Below are positions 43,101-55,111 of a stretch of 64,000 bases of DNA, piece by piece. The DNA comes from Prostheceraeus crozeri. Lineage: Eukaryota > Platyhelminthes > Polycladida > Euryleptidae. Under the pieces are notes generated by a model. That model saw only the letters and a list, made by a program, of their open reading frames with translations. It was not told the DNA's origin and made no database searches. Numbering within the stretch: the stretch's first letter is position 1; each line of letters begins with the position of its first letter. A program made the position numbers and the translations under genes. The stretch covers positions 62,001 to 126,000 of the forward strand of contig CAJQUW010009249.1 in assembly GCA_907163375.1 (NCBI GenBank), written 5' to 3'.

Positions 43101-43585
43101 TTCGTAGAACCTCGCAGATTGGCAGTGACTACGTTCAGCGAATCATGTGCGAATTCTTCTCAGAGTTCACAAAACAACATTTCGAATAGAATCAAAACTC
43201 ATTCAACTAATTTCAGAGCGTTCACTTCCTTTCAAGTGTTTGCCTATCTTATAGCCACTCCAATTACCATGGAGCCATCCACCACCGCATTTGACTTCTA
43301 CATTGACTTCATGTAGAGCTAGAGAACTTTCCTGTGAGCAAAAATTTACAAATCAGCTGTCTAAAGTATTATGATGCATTATGCATGCAACACATGCGAC
43401 ATGTAAAACTAGGAAGAGTTTTGAAATTCAAAATCGTCAAATATTGCAGAACATAACGCATCTATGAACTTCTCATAACCGCAAACTTGGTGGCCACACT
43501 CAGAGGTTCAAAATGGTATATCGTATGCAATCATTGATCTACAACACGTTCAAAAATAGGGACATTTAATTTGACTCATCTTGTA

Positions 43586-44288
43586 ATCAAGGAAGCTGAA
43601 ATTAGATATTCCAGCTGTCTTGGAAATGCATGCAGAAACTATTCAATTTCGTGTGCAATAGCTTCTAGCCATCGAGTGCTTTGTCGGATGAGTCCTTCTG
43701 TCAAGGTTGGAGAGGCGCAATAGTCATACACTGGAAATTAACTTAGTGGAAGACCGTGACAGCAAAATGAAATTTCTCTAAGAGCAGTCAGTCTCTTGTC
43801 ATTGGAAAACTAAGCAATCAACTATTGAAATTCAATTACTTTTTGATGAGCTCTGCATTCCGCCACTATAGAATTATGTGATTCCATCTCGCTGTTTTTG
43901 AACACTAAAAAATTTATTTTAGACACGGACTGCTGGGTTTTGAAGAAAATGAAATGCTAGCGCTGCTATCAAGATATGAAGAAATATTTTCTTCCATAAA
44001 TTCAAAAATTAGTGAAATCAACTGTCCAGGATAAAAGCTGTTTTCTTTTAAAAATTCAATTTTCTAATATTTTCCTCCACAGTTATCAAAATTGGCTGTC
44101 TCCGAGGATCAGTCGAATGTAAATATCATGAAATCATTTTTCAATGTGCAAGTAAATGATATTTGACTGAAAGAAATGCATCAAGAAAATAATGTAACTT
44201 TGTGATAATTTGTGTACTTAAATTGAAATTGTTTGCATAACTTTTTTCAACGTTTATCTGACGAAGAGGAAAGTTTTAATGTCTCCCA
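43586..44288. other. No feature seen
   Basis: AT-rich sequence without coding or repeat signals that I can support. Confidence 0.45.
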
Positions 44289-44292
44289 TTAA

Positions 44293-45223
44293 CCCTCAGA
44301 GACCTGAGCTTTTTCACACCCTCTGAGACCTGAGAGGGGGTCCAGTGGACCCCTTTTACAAATTCTTAGTTTACATGTTCAAATCGATATCAGATCATTA
44401 GGAAAGCTGATTTTGAGTAAAACAATGATGTTTGCGTGTATCAAGTCGATATAGCTACTCCCTTGAGTGTCTTTCAGCCTTCTCAGCAAGCACATGCGAA
44501 AAAGTGGTGTTTTTGTAATTCAACGACATTTATCACACTATCAGTTGTACTAAGAGTCGGTTTTACGATGTGTGCTGTCACCATTTAACCTCAGATAGTT
44601 GACTTTAGTGAAACTGATTTATTCCATGCAGCGTAACCCTTACATTTGACCATTTTTCAAATGTATCAATACTAATTGAAAATAAGCCTAAACTGAGCCA
44701 TAATTCCTGTATTTCAAGATCCTCAAAACATCTGTGGAGATCTCAAACTCATCAATTACTGCTGTGAAAACTATGCCAACTGTCTGCTTTTAGTGTTGAA
44801 CTATGAATATAGTGACAGCTTTCATTTTGAACATTGATTTATGCTGATTTGTTTATGTAGGCCAACCAGTCATGCACGATCATGTGCGGAAACAAAATAT
44901 TCACATTTTGCGATCTTCTAACAGAACGCACATGCACGAGCATGATGTAAACAATGAATAAAATGAATTTCACTCATTATGCACCATCGTGGACATGCAC
45001 AAAATCATTTTTCATCTGATAGTAAACATTTTGTGATGGGAATTTCTACACCCTCTGAGACCTGCGCGGGGGTCCAGTGGGGACATGGAGATAGCACATG
45101 AAGATTCACTGTCAAAAATGATGATTTTACATGGGCATGAGCAGTTGATATATTCTCAGCACAAAAGTGAAATAGAAAAATATGGCTCCGGGTTCCACTG
45201 GACTCCCTTCAGGTCTCTGAGGG
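44293..45223. mobile_element. piggyBac-type MITE
   Basis: 931 bp bounded by TTAA (44289-44292 and 45224-45227), with termini CCCTCAGAGACCTGA and inverse. Subterminal repeats contain CACCCTCTGAGACCTG-G-GGGGGTCCAGTGG on both sides (about 44318 and 45049). The CCC start plus TTAA site is the piggyBac hallmark. No coding capacity. It is unrelated in sequence to the autonomous element at 37.5-41.3 kb. Confidence 0.82.
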
Positions 45224-45227
45224 TTAA

Positions 45228-46184
45228 ATTTGATAAATGAGGTTTCATGTAATATTGACGAAGTTAGAAGTCGGGCATGCATGAGCTTTCTTCACCTCTA
45301 CACGCATGCCTCGTTTTTTGTAGGATTTACGGATAACTGAATTTACAGAACAAAGCTGAAAAGTTTAGTCTGGAGGTTCAATTTGTCGATGATGCTTCGT
45401 GACAAGAAGCTAAATAGAATCATAAAGGAACTTGATCTTATTTGTCGTTCAATAAGTAAACCGAAACAAGTTCTAAAATCCTTAAATGCTAAACCAAAGT
45501 TCAATTGAAATAGAGCAATTCCTTTGGTTTCAATTAAATGACACTGTATCTGCGGGGTTGGGTCAACCCATTAAACACGGGGGCGTACATATATACGTGC
45601 ATAATACGATGTATATTCCCATGAGTAGCCTGCTGAAAAGAGGAGAAGCCGGTTGGAATACCCATGACCTTTTTCTGATTTTTCATTCATTTATATAATG
45701 TATACTGTATATACATAAATGATTTACAGTTTTTGTACAAGTGCAAACATTTACTATTGGATCAGCATTAGAATTTTGTGACTCCAAGTGTCACGGATTT
45801 GCAGAGAAGCAATCGATCGTCAGACAGAAACAAATGCGAAGGAATTGCATTTGTAGCTCTCATGATTGTAGATTAATTGTAGTTGTCTGTAGGTCAGATG
45901 ACGATTTATATCTGCATCTGATTTACTGATTCTTTACAATAGGGCATACTGCACTGATGACGGCAAGCAAGCCAGAAACGTTTGTAGTTCCCGCAATGAT
46001 TTAATTCAGATTCTGTTCTCAACTCTTGAATACATACAATACATATAACCAAAAGAAACACTCGCAGTGTAAAGAAAAACAAATAGACTTGCCCAACCGG
46101 TTTCACTTGTTAGCAAGCTACTCAAGGGCTTTAATGAATCAAGCAAATAAATTCAAACACAACACATTACAAGACGCAGTGATA
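45228..46184. other. Spacer with a hammerhead-like motif
   Basis: No gene. CTGATGACGGCAAGCAAGCC followed by AGAAACG at about 45954-45980 has the CUGAUGA, stem, GAAA order of a hammerhead core and may be part of a PLE terminal repeat. Confidence 0.4.
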
Positions 46185-48004
46185 GCTGAAAGCAATGCAT
46201 TGTACAAATGTACAGTATGTAGCGCAAGGATTATTAGATATCCTGACTTAAGACTGCATTAAATATCTTCATGCACCATTTTTCTTTTTCCTCCCGCTGA
46301 TGTCTATTTACATCAGATGGTAATTGTAATATGGGCATCATTTTGAATGGAGGATCGCTGTTCTGTGCACAGCAAGCGATGTTACTGCTGACCTTGAGTA
46401 CCCTATATTTCTCTTCTTTGATATATTGCCTATGTACTCGAGCGCGTGATCTTAGCATATCGTCCGTCTGTCCCACATAAAGATCCCGGCATCAAAAACA
46501 CATTGCATGACGTATATTAGGTGTCTTGAAGAGCAGTCCATGTTGCTTTTGATCTTAAAAGTTCTTTTTGTTTGATGTTTTTTGTATACTTAAACTCGAT
46601 GCCCTCGGCTAAGTGATCGCAGCATAGACATCGAGTATTGCCACATTTCTTAACTCCCATCACTGTTTTCCTGTTGTTATGTTGTAGGATTCGTAGCAAT
46701 GCTGGAGGTTGCTTATATGTCGGTTTAATTCGATAATCAGAAAATGGTTTAGTTTGTTTTAAGCCAGAAAATACCGGAGAAAATGCTGCTGTAAACTTTA
46801 AATTTGGGTTCTAAGTTTCAATGTAATGAATAGTTTTTTCATTATTGTCTACACTATCATTCCTGCCCTCGAGAAGGGACTTTGTTATCGGATCGTTTGC
46901 AAGTTGATGAGGATAACACAGTTGTTTTAGCTTGAATTTCATTTCCACATGTCGTTTGTTTCTGTTTATAACATTCGATACTATTTGAGTTATTCGTCCT
47001 ACCAGAGTATATGGTATGTTGCGAATGATGTGACGAGGATGGGCTGAGTAAAATGGTGAATAACTGTAACTATCTGTAGGCTTCTTGTGATGTATGTCAG
47101 CTTGAAGTCTCTCGCCGTCTTTATTTATCAAAACATCAAGGAAATTGATTGTTTCATAGCTTTTCTCCATAGTAAACTTGATTCTACTGTTAAGACTATT
47201 CAAAAACACATGAAAATCTTCAATATGTCCAAAACAATCTCTCCACAAGATGAAACAACCATCTAAATAGCGAATCCAAGAATTATGAAACACGTTATAA
47301 TCAGACGGACGGAGTCATAGTCTTAGCAAAGGACTACATCCTGCAAGTGTCAAAGTAGCATATGCTGGGATTATGCGAGTACCCATGAATGTGCCTGATA
47401 CTTGGAGTAAGTTAGATCGTCAAAAGTGGAATAATTATTAGTGAGGATTATCTCAATTCCATTTAGTATAAAATCTGTTGTAAATCTTTCATTTATTTTA
47501 TCATTGTGCTTATGGATCCAATATTCAATGGCTTGGAACCACACCGTCATCAATATTCGTATATAATGATACAATATAGAAAGTTACTAAGGCCTGTGGG
47601 GTTATCTTCTCTGGAATTTTTGTTTAAGATTGAAATGTGTCTTTACAGAAGCTCGCCAACTTATGGGGCTTCAATATATCATCCAAAAAGGAGCTCAGAT
47701 TGCTTGTTGAAGCATATCTGCTGGATATGATAGGTCTAAATTTTAATTCTTGTGGCAATTAACTCTAACTTAACATAGCCGAAATTGTCAAAGGGTATAT
47801 CATTAAAGGTATCTGCTAATTTGTGCACCTAAAAAAGGAGAAAAAGAAAAGGAGTACAGATGGATTAAATTTGCTGATACAATCTACTTCATTCTTATAT
47901 AAACAGTTATGAAAAGTTTTGCAGAATTTCTTAATAATGTTAATGGTTGAATTTATGTGGCAATTTTCAACACGTTTGTGGCTGTTTGTATCACTCAATA
48001 TCAT
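46185..48004 (-). mobile_element. PLE fragment, copy 1
   Basis: Leftward Penelope-like element. From 48004 down: N-terminal region pieces (KLADTFNDIPFDNFGYVKLE), RT region (TTDFILNGIEIILTNNY, then WIRYLDGCFILW in the catalytic motif C, where the usual YLDD reads YLDG), then KSYETINFLDVLINKDG. A zinc-type segment CGNTRCLCCDHL and a GIY-YIG domain (DLYVGQTDDMLRSRARVHRQ) follow. Several frame changes and stops make it dead. Its first 1.36 kb is nearly identical to 50791-52142. Confidence 0.75.
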
Positions 48005-49960
48005 GGCTACATTTTTTAAACAGATCTTTAATTATCATGTTTTCAAACTTCAAAGTAAAAACTGAACCTAAAACAATCTATGATTTTTTCTATGGAAGAT
48101 TGATGCGAGTATATGATATTAGTGTCATTCCTATCTGTTATAGTCTGAGTTTTGAAATGTATTTTTGAAAGAAGAAAGTTTATTTATATAGATTTATCAC
48201 TTATTCAACTTATTATTTCTTTGAATTTATTTTAACTTATTTATCAGTTTTCTTGCACGTTGTTCGTTCGGTTAATGCATTTCTTATTTAGACTACCGCA
48301 TATTTATTTCGTGTTTATTTTTATCCTTGACCTTCTGGGAGGGCAAGATAAATTTTCATAGAAATATTCGCTTTATCACATTGGTTATTGGACATTTGCC
48401 ATAGATTTAGAGGATAAGCTATTCTATGAATCTAGCGGGCTAGAAAATCGTAGAAATCCTCGTATACGCTTCGCGGCCTCTGATTTCTACATTTTCTTGC
48501 CCTTCTGGCTTCATAGAACACCTATTTTCCACAGTAATTGGTTTTTGACGTAGGTCACTGCTAATTTTGGTTACCGTAGCATTTTCGTTGGTGTGTGGCT
48601 GTCGGAGTGTAGATCTCTGGGGTTCCTCTCTCTCTCTCTCCCTCTCTCTGTGGCTTTGCGAGACTAATGTTTGTTCTCATTTCTGTTCCATCATAGTCGC
48701 TGCCCACAGCTGCTGAAACTCATGTCACTTGGCTTTCTCCATGCACCGCTGCATCAATTTTATCTTGTTGGCAGCAAGACTGCACACAAATCATTTTTGT
48801 ATTGTTCATCCTCGACAACTTTCAACCATCTTGTAAGGTCTATTTATAGAATATGCAGATCCGTCTACACGGCCGGGCAGGTCATTGTGCATTGCAATAA
48901 GTAGTCATTGGTGATCATTGATAACACTAGAAAACAAATTTTCAAAAAAAATCTGTTTATCTAGACATTCTCATTGTCTCTGGCCGATTCAACCTTGAGA
49001 AACATGAAAATGAAGTCAGTTTTCTGATTCCACCGTTTGTTCAATAATTGCAGGGTGTCCAAAAGTTCTCTGATTGTTTATTCTTCAAATAGAAATAATA
49101 CGAACATCTACATGCGTACTTGCGACATGTTGCCCTTCATGAATATTGATTCCGGTTAATTCGATATTGAGAAGAAGAATCTGAAGTAAATCTTTTTAAA
49201 TTTCACTCACTGTTGGCTAATTGCAGGATGTTGGAAAGTTTCAACTGTCCATTTTTCATGATAAAAGTAACACAAATATGATGTATTTGATGAACTTATT
49301 TAAGAATTTTATGTCGGTCAATTCGACACTGAAAAACACGAAATTGAAGGTTTCTTGTTATCTTAAACCCATCAGGATCGCGGCCCCACCCCTCATCAAC
49401 TTCTTTTTATATCTCCAAAAATAAGTCAGATATAAGCTCAATTTTTTCTGACTTTTAGCTTGTATGCATGTTGAACTTTCAGTCAAAATTTGGGCAAAAT
49501 TGACTGACGGTAAGGTCAGTTTTAAAGGTCATTTATAAAAGTACGTTTTTGAAAATTGATGGTTTTCATTTTGAGCAGCATTGACTATTATTGATATAAT
49601 GTTTCTGTATCATATTTACATGATGTTAATGCATGCGCAATTCAAGGTTGTCAACACACACATTCATCTTATCTCCCAAAATGAGTACATGAACATGAAA
49701 ATGTAAAATGTGAAAATATGAAGTTTTGATCAATTTTTAGATATGAAACCCACAGAAGAATGCAAAATACGTATCATCATTCGAAAGATTGCATTCGGAA
49801 TGTATCATAACATTGTCTTAACAGCGAATAAGTCAACACAACGAGACATTTGTAAAGATAGAAAAATGCAATGATACATGAAAAGACATTATTTACGTTC
49901 AAATTTCAAATTGCTCTTCATACTGCTAAAATTAACACAGAATATTATGCTTATAACGCA
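48005..49960. other. Noncoding stretch with foldback and tandem units
   Basis: A foldback hairpin lies at 48418-48535. A (TC)n run lies at about 48628-48652. Three diverged tandem units of about 165 bp run from about 48960 to 49350, with shared TTGCAGG-TGT and TTCGACACTGA-AAACA-GA motifs. No gene. Confidence 0.5.
48418..48535. repeat. Foldback hairpin, about 45 bp arms
   Basis: TTCTATGAA...GGGC-AGAAAAT-GTAGAAATC on the left pairs with its inverse on the right. The centre holds GTATACGCTTCGCGGCCTC. It looks like a small inverted-repeat element. Confidence 0.65.
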
Positions 49961-49961
49961 A

Positions 49962-50165
49962 TATAGATATACTTGAGTCAAAGTTTGTATAAATACTTTA
50001 GTTGCAATAAACAATTTTTGATGAGTCAAAAAATACATAGATTCATGAAAAATGAAAAAAATTGAAAAAACAAATTTTAAATTTGAATTTTTGGTATAAA
50101 GATCTTCGAATCATACAAAAAAGGCACTACCATTCGAAATAGGAGACTCGAAATATGTGGTAACC
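49962..50165. repeat. Repeat R, copy 1
   Basis: About 204 bp, about 93 percent like 53924-54127 by eye. It is directly followed by a truncated MITE copy, while in the other copy the same MITE begins about 110 bp further on. Confidence 0.8.
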
Positions 50166-50784
50166 GCGCATTGAAAGTTCATACCTATTGTATCTACTGT
50201 GAGCTTACATGTATTTTGTTGCATTTGTACGTATTGAATTTTTATATATTCCGTATATTTTATATATTCATTTATTATAATTATTTTATATATTCATCGC
50301 AGTTATCTTCGCACCTTTGACTTTCTAGCTGCGATAGCCGACATTTATCCAAAAATAAATTCATTCCGATTTCGCATTCTAAATATGTTTCAGCATGCAC
50401 TTACTGCGCAGCTATAATATTTATCAAGTTTGTTTATATTTCTGAATGATAAAATGAAAACAACTGCTTTGCTATGAGCAATGTGTAACTCAATCATAAT
50501 TAAATCAAAGATCTTCAATTAGTCAGTATATCAGTGTAGGTTATATTAAAAGAAAACTTTTGACGTAATGCATGTACTTAGACTACTAATTACAATTATT
50601 GTAATAATATATCGTTTCCCACTAATATCACACTTCTCATGGGCCCAATAAGAATTTTGGCCCATAGAAGAATCTTTATGAGAGCACAAAATACAAAGAA
50701 TGCACTTCGTTTAATTGAATTCATTCATTTATTTAAACTTGGGCTTGGGTTATGGATTTTGACCGCAAGTTTATGCCCAACCTT
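50164..50784 (+). mobile_element. hAT-type MITE, copy C, 5'-truncated
   Basis: Matches the last 620 bp of copy D (54236-55103) and ends CCCAACCTT. The start is lost at a junction with repeat R that shares ACC with both parents. The following octamer CGTTCATG resembles the GGTTAATG duplication of copy D (six of eight). Confidence 0.75.
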
Positions 50785-50790
50785 CGTTCA

Positions 50791-52142
50791 TGATAGCTGA
50801 AAGCAATGCATTGCACAAATACAGTACGTAGCGCAAGGATTATTAGATCTCCTGATTTAAGACTGCATTAAATATTTTCATGTACCATTTTCTTTTTCCT
50901 CCCGTTGATGTCTATTTACATCAGATGGTAATTGTAATATGGGCATCATTTTGAATGGAGGATCGCTGTTCTGTGCACAGCAAGCAATGTGACTGCTGAC
51001 CTTGAGTACCCTATATTTCTCTTCTTTGATATATTGCCTATGTACTCGAGCGCGTGATCTTAGCATATCGTCCGTCTGTCCCACATAAAGATCCCGGCAT
51101 CAAAAACACATTGCATGACGTATATTAGGTGTCTTGAAGAGCAGTCCATGTTGCTTTTGATCTTAAAAGTTCTTTTTGTTTGATGTTTTTTGTATACTTA
51201 AACTCGATGCCCTCGGCTAAGTGATCTCAGCATAGACATCGAGTATTGCCACATTTCTAAACTCATACCACTGTTTTCCTGTTGTTATGTTGTAGGATTC
51301 GTAACAATGTTGGAGGTTGTTTATATGTCGGTCTAATTCGATAATCAGAAAAGGGTTTAGTTAGTTTTAAGGCTGAAAATACCGGAGAAACTATGCTGCT
51401 GTAAACTTTAAATTTGGGTTGGAAGTTTCAATGTAATGAATAGTTTTTTCATTATTGTCTACACTATCATGCCTGCCCTCGAGAAGGGACTTTGTTATCG
51501 CGTCGTTTGCAAGTTGATCGGGATAACACAGTTGTTTTAGCTTGAATTTCATTTCCACATGTCGTTCACATTCGATACTATTTGAGTTATTCGTCCTACC
51601 AGAGTATATGGTATGTTGCGAATGATGTGACGAGGATGGGCTGAGTAGAATGGTGAATAACTGTAACTATCTGTAGGCTTCTTGTGATGTATGTCAGTTT
51701 GAAGTCTCTCGCTGTCTTTATTTATCAAAACATCAAGGAAATTGATTGTTTCATAGCTTTTCTCCATAGTAAACTTGATTCTACTGTTAAGACTATTCAA
51801 AAACACATGAAAATCTTCAATATCTCCAAAACAATCTCTCCACAAGATGAAACAATCACATAAATAGCGAATCCAAGAATTATGAAATACGTTATAATCA
51901 GACGGACGGAGTCATAGTCTTAGCAAAGGAATACATCCTGCAAGTGTCAAAGTAGCATATGTTGGGACTATGCGAGTACCCATGAATGTTCCTGATACTT
52001 AGAGTTAAGTTAGATCGTCAAAAGTGGAATAATTATTAGTGAGGATTATCTCAATTCCATTCAGTATAAAATCTGTTGTAAATCTTTCATTTATTTCATC
52101 ACTATGCTTATGGATCCAATATTCAATGGCTTGGAACCACAG
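50791..52142 (-). mobile_element. PLE fragment, copy 2
   Basis: A nearly identical duplicate of 46185-47543, with the same GIY-YIG and RT pieces. It breaks off at GGAACCACA, where a different PLE (copy 3) begins. It has its own deletion in the RT tail segment (near 51565). Confidence 0.8.
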
Positions 52143-53530
52143 TGTTATCCCAAATAAATCAGGTGATCCTCGTATCCGGAATGGAAGCGTGATGAAAAAA
52201 TAACCTTCTGCGGATACTAAATTGATTTATTACGATAACCAATATTTCGCCTTGCGGCTTTGTCAAGGTTACAATAAATAAAGCAGAGAGTGGTAAAAGG
52301 TGGGCCTAATTTAAACAAACTTTGAGTACAGCTAGAAGAGAAACATTAACTTGGATGAACCCGTTACATGACAGTGTCTATATTTAGACCTTGACATCCG
52401 TTCATTAGGGATCCTGCATGTTGCCGAATGTACATAGCTTCTAACGTGAGTCTCTTTTGAGTAGTATTCAATCCACGATGCAGTATCGTCCATGAAATAG
52501 GCTGCGAACAATTGGGATGAGTCTGTAGATGTTGAAAAACAGCACTGTTATTCTGTGAGAGATGTTCTTTTATCATTGACTTGATGCAACGAGCTGACTC
52601 GCCAATGTAAATAGCACAGCATGTATTGCACACAATTTTATATATGATATTCTTTGAGTGACACGAGTTACCTGTATCGTTCAATTTGCAACTTGTGCAG
52701 CTATCATGGCATTGGATTTTTTGTTTCGGAGGGCGGAAAGTTCTCTTCAATGATTTGCCTGAATCAAAATACAGAGAAATATATTCTGATAATGCAGTGC
52801 ATTTAACGATATTGACCATTTTGCGTTTTGTGGCTTCGTCAACAAATGGACACCGAATATAGATTTTATCATTGCGGTCATTCCTACTTTCAGGTTTTAC
52901 TTTTCCATGAAACTGGCGTTGAATTTTTCCCAAATATCTTGCAGGGTATCCATTATTTTTTAATCTGTTTATAACAAGATTCCTTGAATAACTCTCAGAA
53001 TCTTTGTTTGTGGATCTGGCCTCAGCCCTCCGCAATTCACCCTAAATTACTGCTCTTTTTATTGAGACAGGAGAAAGGGAATCCCAGGGATATATTGTAC
53101 CACTGTGTATACCCTTTATATATAATCTGGCATGAAAACCATTATCCTCCAAAAAAACTTCGCTATCGAGAAAAGGTAGGAAACCATTCTCTGGCAACTT
53201 CATCGTGAACTTGATATGTTCAGAGAAACCATTAACAATAGATAAAATATCCTCCGCAGAAAGATGAGGTTGCCATACGATGAAACAATCGTCAATGTAC
53301 CGTTTCCAATCCACCATACCATTAAATTGAGTAAGAATCTTCTGCTCTAAAAAATTCATGTAAATAATGGCCAATTGAGGAGCCATCGCATTTCCCATTG
53401 CTAAACCATTAATTTGACTATATTGCTGACCATTCTGAATAATTTGGTTGGAGAATAATGCAAGTTTGGTTAGGTCAATGACGTCATCAATATCCACGTC
53501 CCATATTGAGTCTGAGGCATTTCTTAAAGA
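52143..53530 (-). mobile_element. PLE of a second family, copy 3
   Basis: Leftward element whose 3' end abuts the 5' break of copy 2. It has an RT part with QINGLAMGNAMAPQLAIIYM (motif B) and RYIDDCFIVW (motif C), then FHARLYIKGIHS, and a GIY-YIG part. A hammerhead-like CTTGACAAAGCC-GCAA-GGC-GAAAT lies at 52243-52271 on the minus strand. The 5' end is truncated before RT motif A. Confidence 0.8.
52364..53497 (-). pseudogene. PLE RT and GIY-YIG gene, second family
   Basis: One frame from 53497 to 52364 with a single internal stop (53042-53044). RT motifs B and C are intact (AMGNAMAPQL, YIDDCF). A connector with CHDSCTSCKLNDTGNSCHSK, a Cys/His zinc segment, precedes the GIY-YIG core IIYKIVC...CCAIYIGESARCIKSMIKEH, then SAVFQHLQTHP and a LTLEAMYIRQH tail. 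The element is better preserved than copies 1 and 2 and therefore probably younger. It lacks the N-terminal RT part. Confidence 0.8.
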
Positions 53531-53923
53531 CGTGGTTTAAAGATGATTTAGCAGACTGTTAAATGCTTCATGATATTGCAAAAATAAAAAGATAATGAAA
53601 AAAAGAAAATTTGATGTAAAAAACGATTACATCGACCGATTTTACTAATTTTTGTTGTAATGGATTCGAAATCAACCCCCCTATCAAGGAAAGGAAAGGT
53701 CAGATCAGTTGTCGAAACTCCTTCTTTGAAAACGCAAAGGTTTTGAAATTTTAAAATTTTGAAATTTGAAATTTCGAAAATTTGCAATAAAAAATGATTC
53801 CATCGACAGATTTTTTTTTTAATTTTTGCTGTTTTGTATTGTTAGTCAATCCCCCTATCGAGAAAAACAAAGTCAAGGTCAGTTGTCAAAACTTGAACTA
53901 AAAGTTTATTCAGGACCACCGTG
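53531..53923. repeat. Two diverged tandem units
   Basis: Units at about 53615-53730 and 53790-53900 share AAAA-GATT-CATCGAC-GATTTT, AATCAACCCCCCTATC-AG-AAA and GTCAGTTGTC-AAACT. AT-rich, no coding. Confidence 0.65.
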
Positions 53924-54127
53924 CATATAGATATACTTGAGTAAAAGTTTGCATAAATACTTTAGTTGCAATGAACAATTTTTGAAGAGTCAAAAAATAC
54001 ATAGATTCATGAAAAATGAAAAAAAATGAAAAAAACAAATTCTAAATTTGAATTTTTCGTATAAAGATCTTCGAATCATACAAAATAGGCACCACCATTC
54101 GAAATAGGAGACTCGAAATATGTGGTA
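53924..54127. repeat. Repeat R, copy 2
   Basis: Longer context than copy 1: it continues to 54235, where MITE copy D is inserted at GGTTAATG. Confidence 0.8.
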
Positions 54128-54235
54128 ACCCTATTTTCAAAAAGTTTCATTTATCGGAACATGAAAAATTTGAGGGGGCACTGTTCCCTCCGGTCCTACG
54201 ACGCTAAAAATCGCCCGTTCCTGATAGGGTTAATG

Positions 54236-55103
54236 CAAGGTCGGACCTTGGGTTTTGAATCGACCTTGAGTAAGTGATACAAAACTTGGGTTTTCTGTTA
54301 ATGCTGCATATATACAAATCAAGTTACAAAAATTAATATTTTGATTTGAATCTTAGGAGACCTACAGGATAAGAGCATAAAGTTCTGATATTTTATCAAA
54401 TTTCCACTGATTTCACAGAATATTTCAAAAATGAATTACTTGTGATTATTAGTTATTTCATTCTTGGTTTGACAATACCGTGCATTGAAAGTTCATATAT
54501 TTTGTATCTACTGTAAGCTTACATGTATTTTGCTGCATTTGTGCATATTGAATTTTTATATATTCCGTATATTTTATATATTCATTTATTATAATTATTT
54601 TGTGTATTCATCGCAGTTATCTTCGCACCTTTGACTTTCTAGCTGCGATAGCCGACATTTATCCAAAAATAGATTCATTCCGATTTCGCATTCTAAATAT
54701 GTTTAACCATCCACTTACTGCGCAGCTATAATATATATCAAGTTTGTTTATATTTCTGAATGATAAAATGAAAACAATTGCTTTGCTATGAGCACTGTGT
54801 AACTCAATCATAATTAAATCAAAGATCTTCAATTAGTCAGTATATCAGTGTAGGTTAAATTGAAAGAAAACTTTATGACGTAATACATGTACTTAGACTA
54901 CTAATTACAATTATTGCAATAATAAATCATTTCCCACTAATATCACACTTCTCATGGGCTCAATAAGAATTTTGGCCCATAGAAGAATCTTTATGGCAGC
55001 ACAAAATACAAAGAATGCACTTCGTTTAATTGAATTCACTCATTTATTTAAACTTGGGCTGGGGTTTTGTTTGTGTTTTGACCCCAAGTTTTGGCCCAAC
55101 ATT
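54236..55103 (+). mobile_element. hAT-type MITE, copy D
   Basis: 868 bp from CAAGGTCGG to CCAACATT, with perfect 8 bp duplications GGTTAATG (54228-54235 and 55104-55111). Non-coding. Confidence 0.85.
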
Positions 55104-55111
55104 GGTTAATG

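Larger units (their letters stand above)
41396..43583 (-). mobile_element. Tc1/mariner-like element with a nested MITE
   Basis: Ends CAGGGTGAGTCTC and inverse CAAGATGAGTC, both followed by AAATTAAATGTCCC, flanked by TA (41394-41395 and 43584-43585). The inverted ends continue to GAGTGTGGCCA and TATGAGAAGTTCATAGAT on both sides (about 200 bp). The hAT-type MITE copy B (41544-42369) sits inside the left arm. The transposase gene lacks its catalytic core. Confidence 0.75.
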
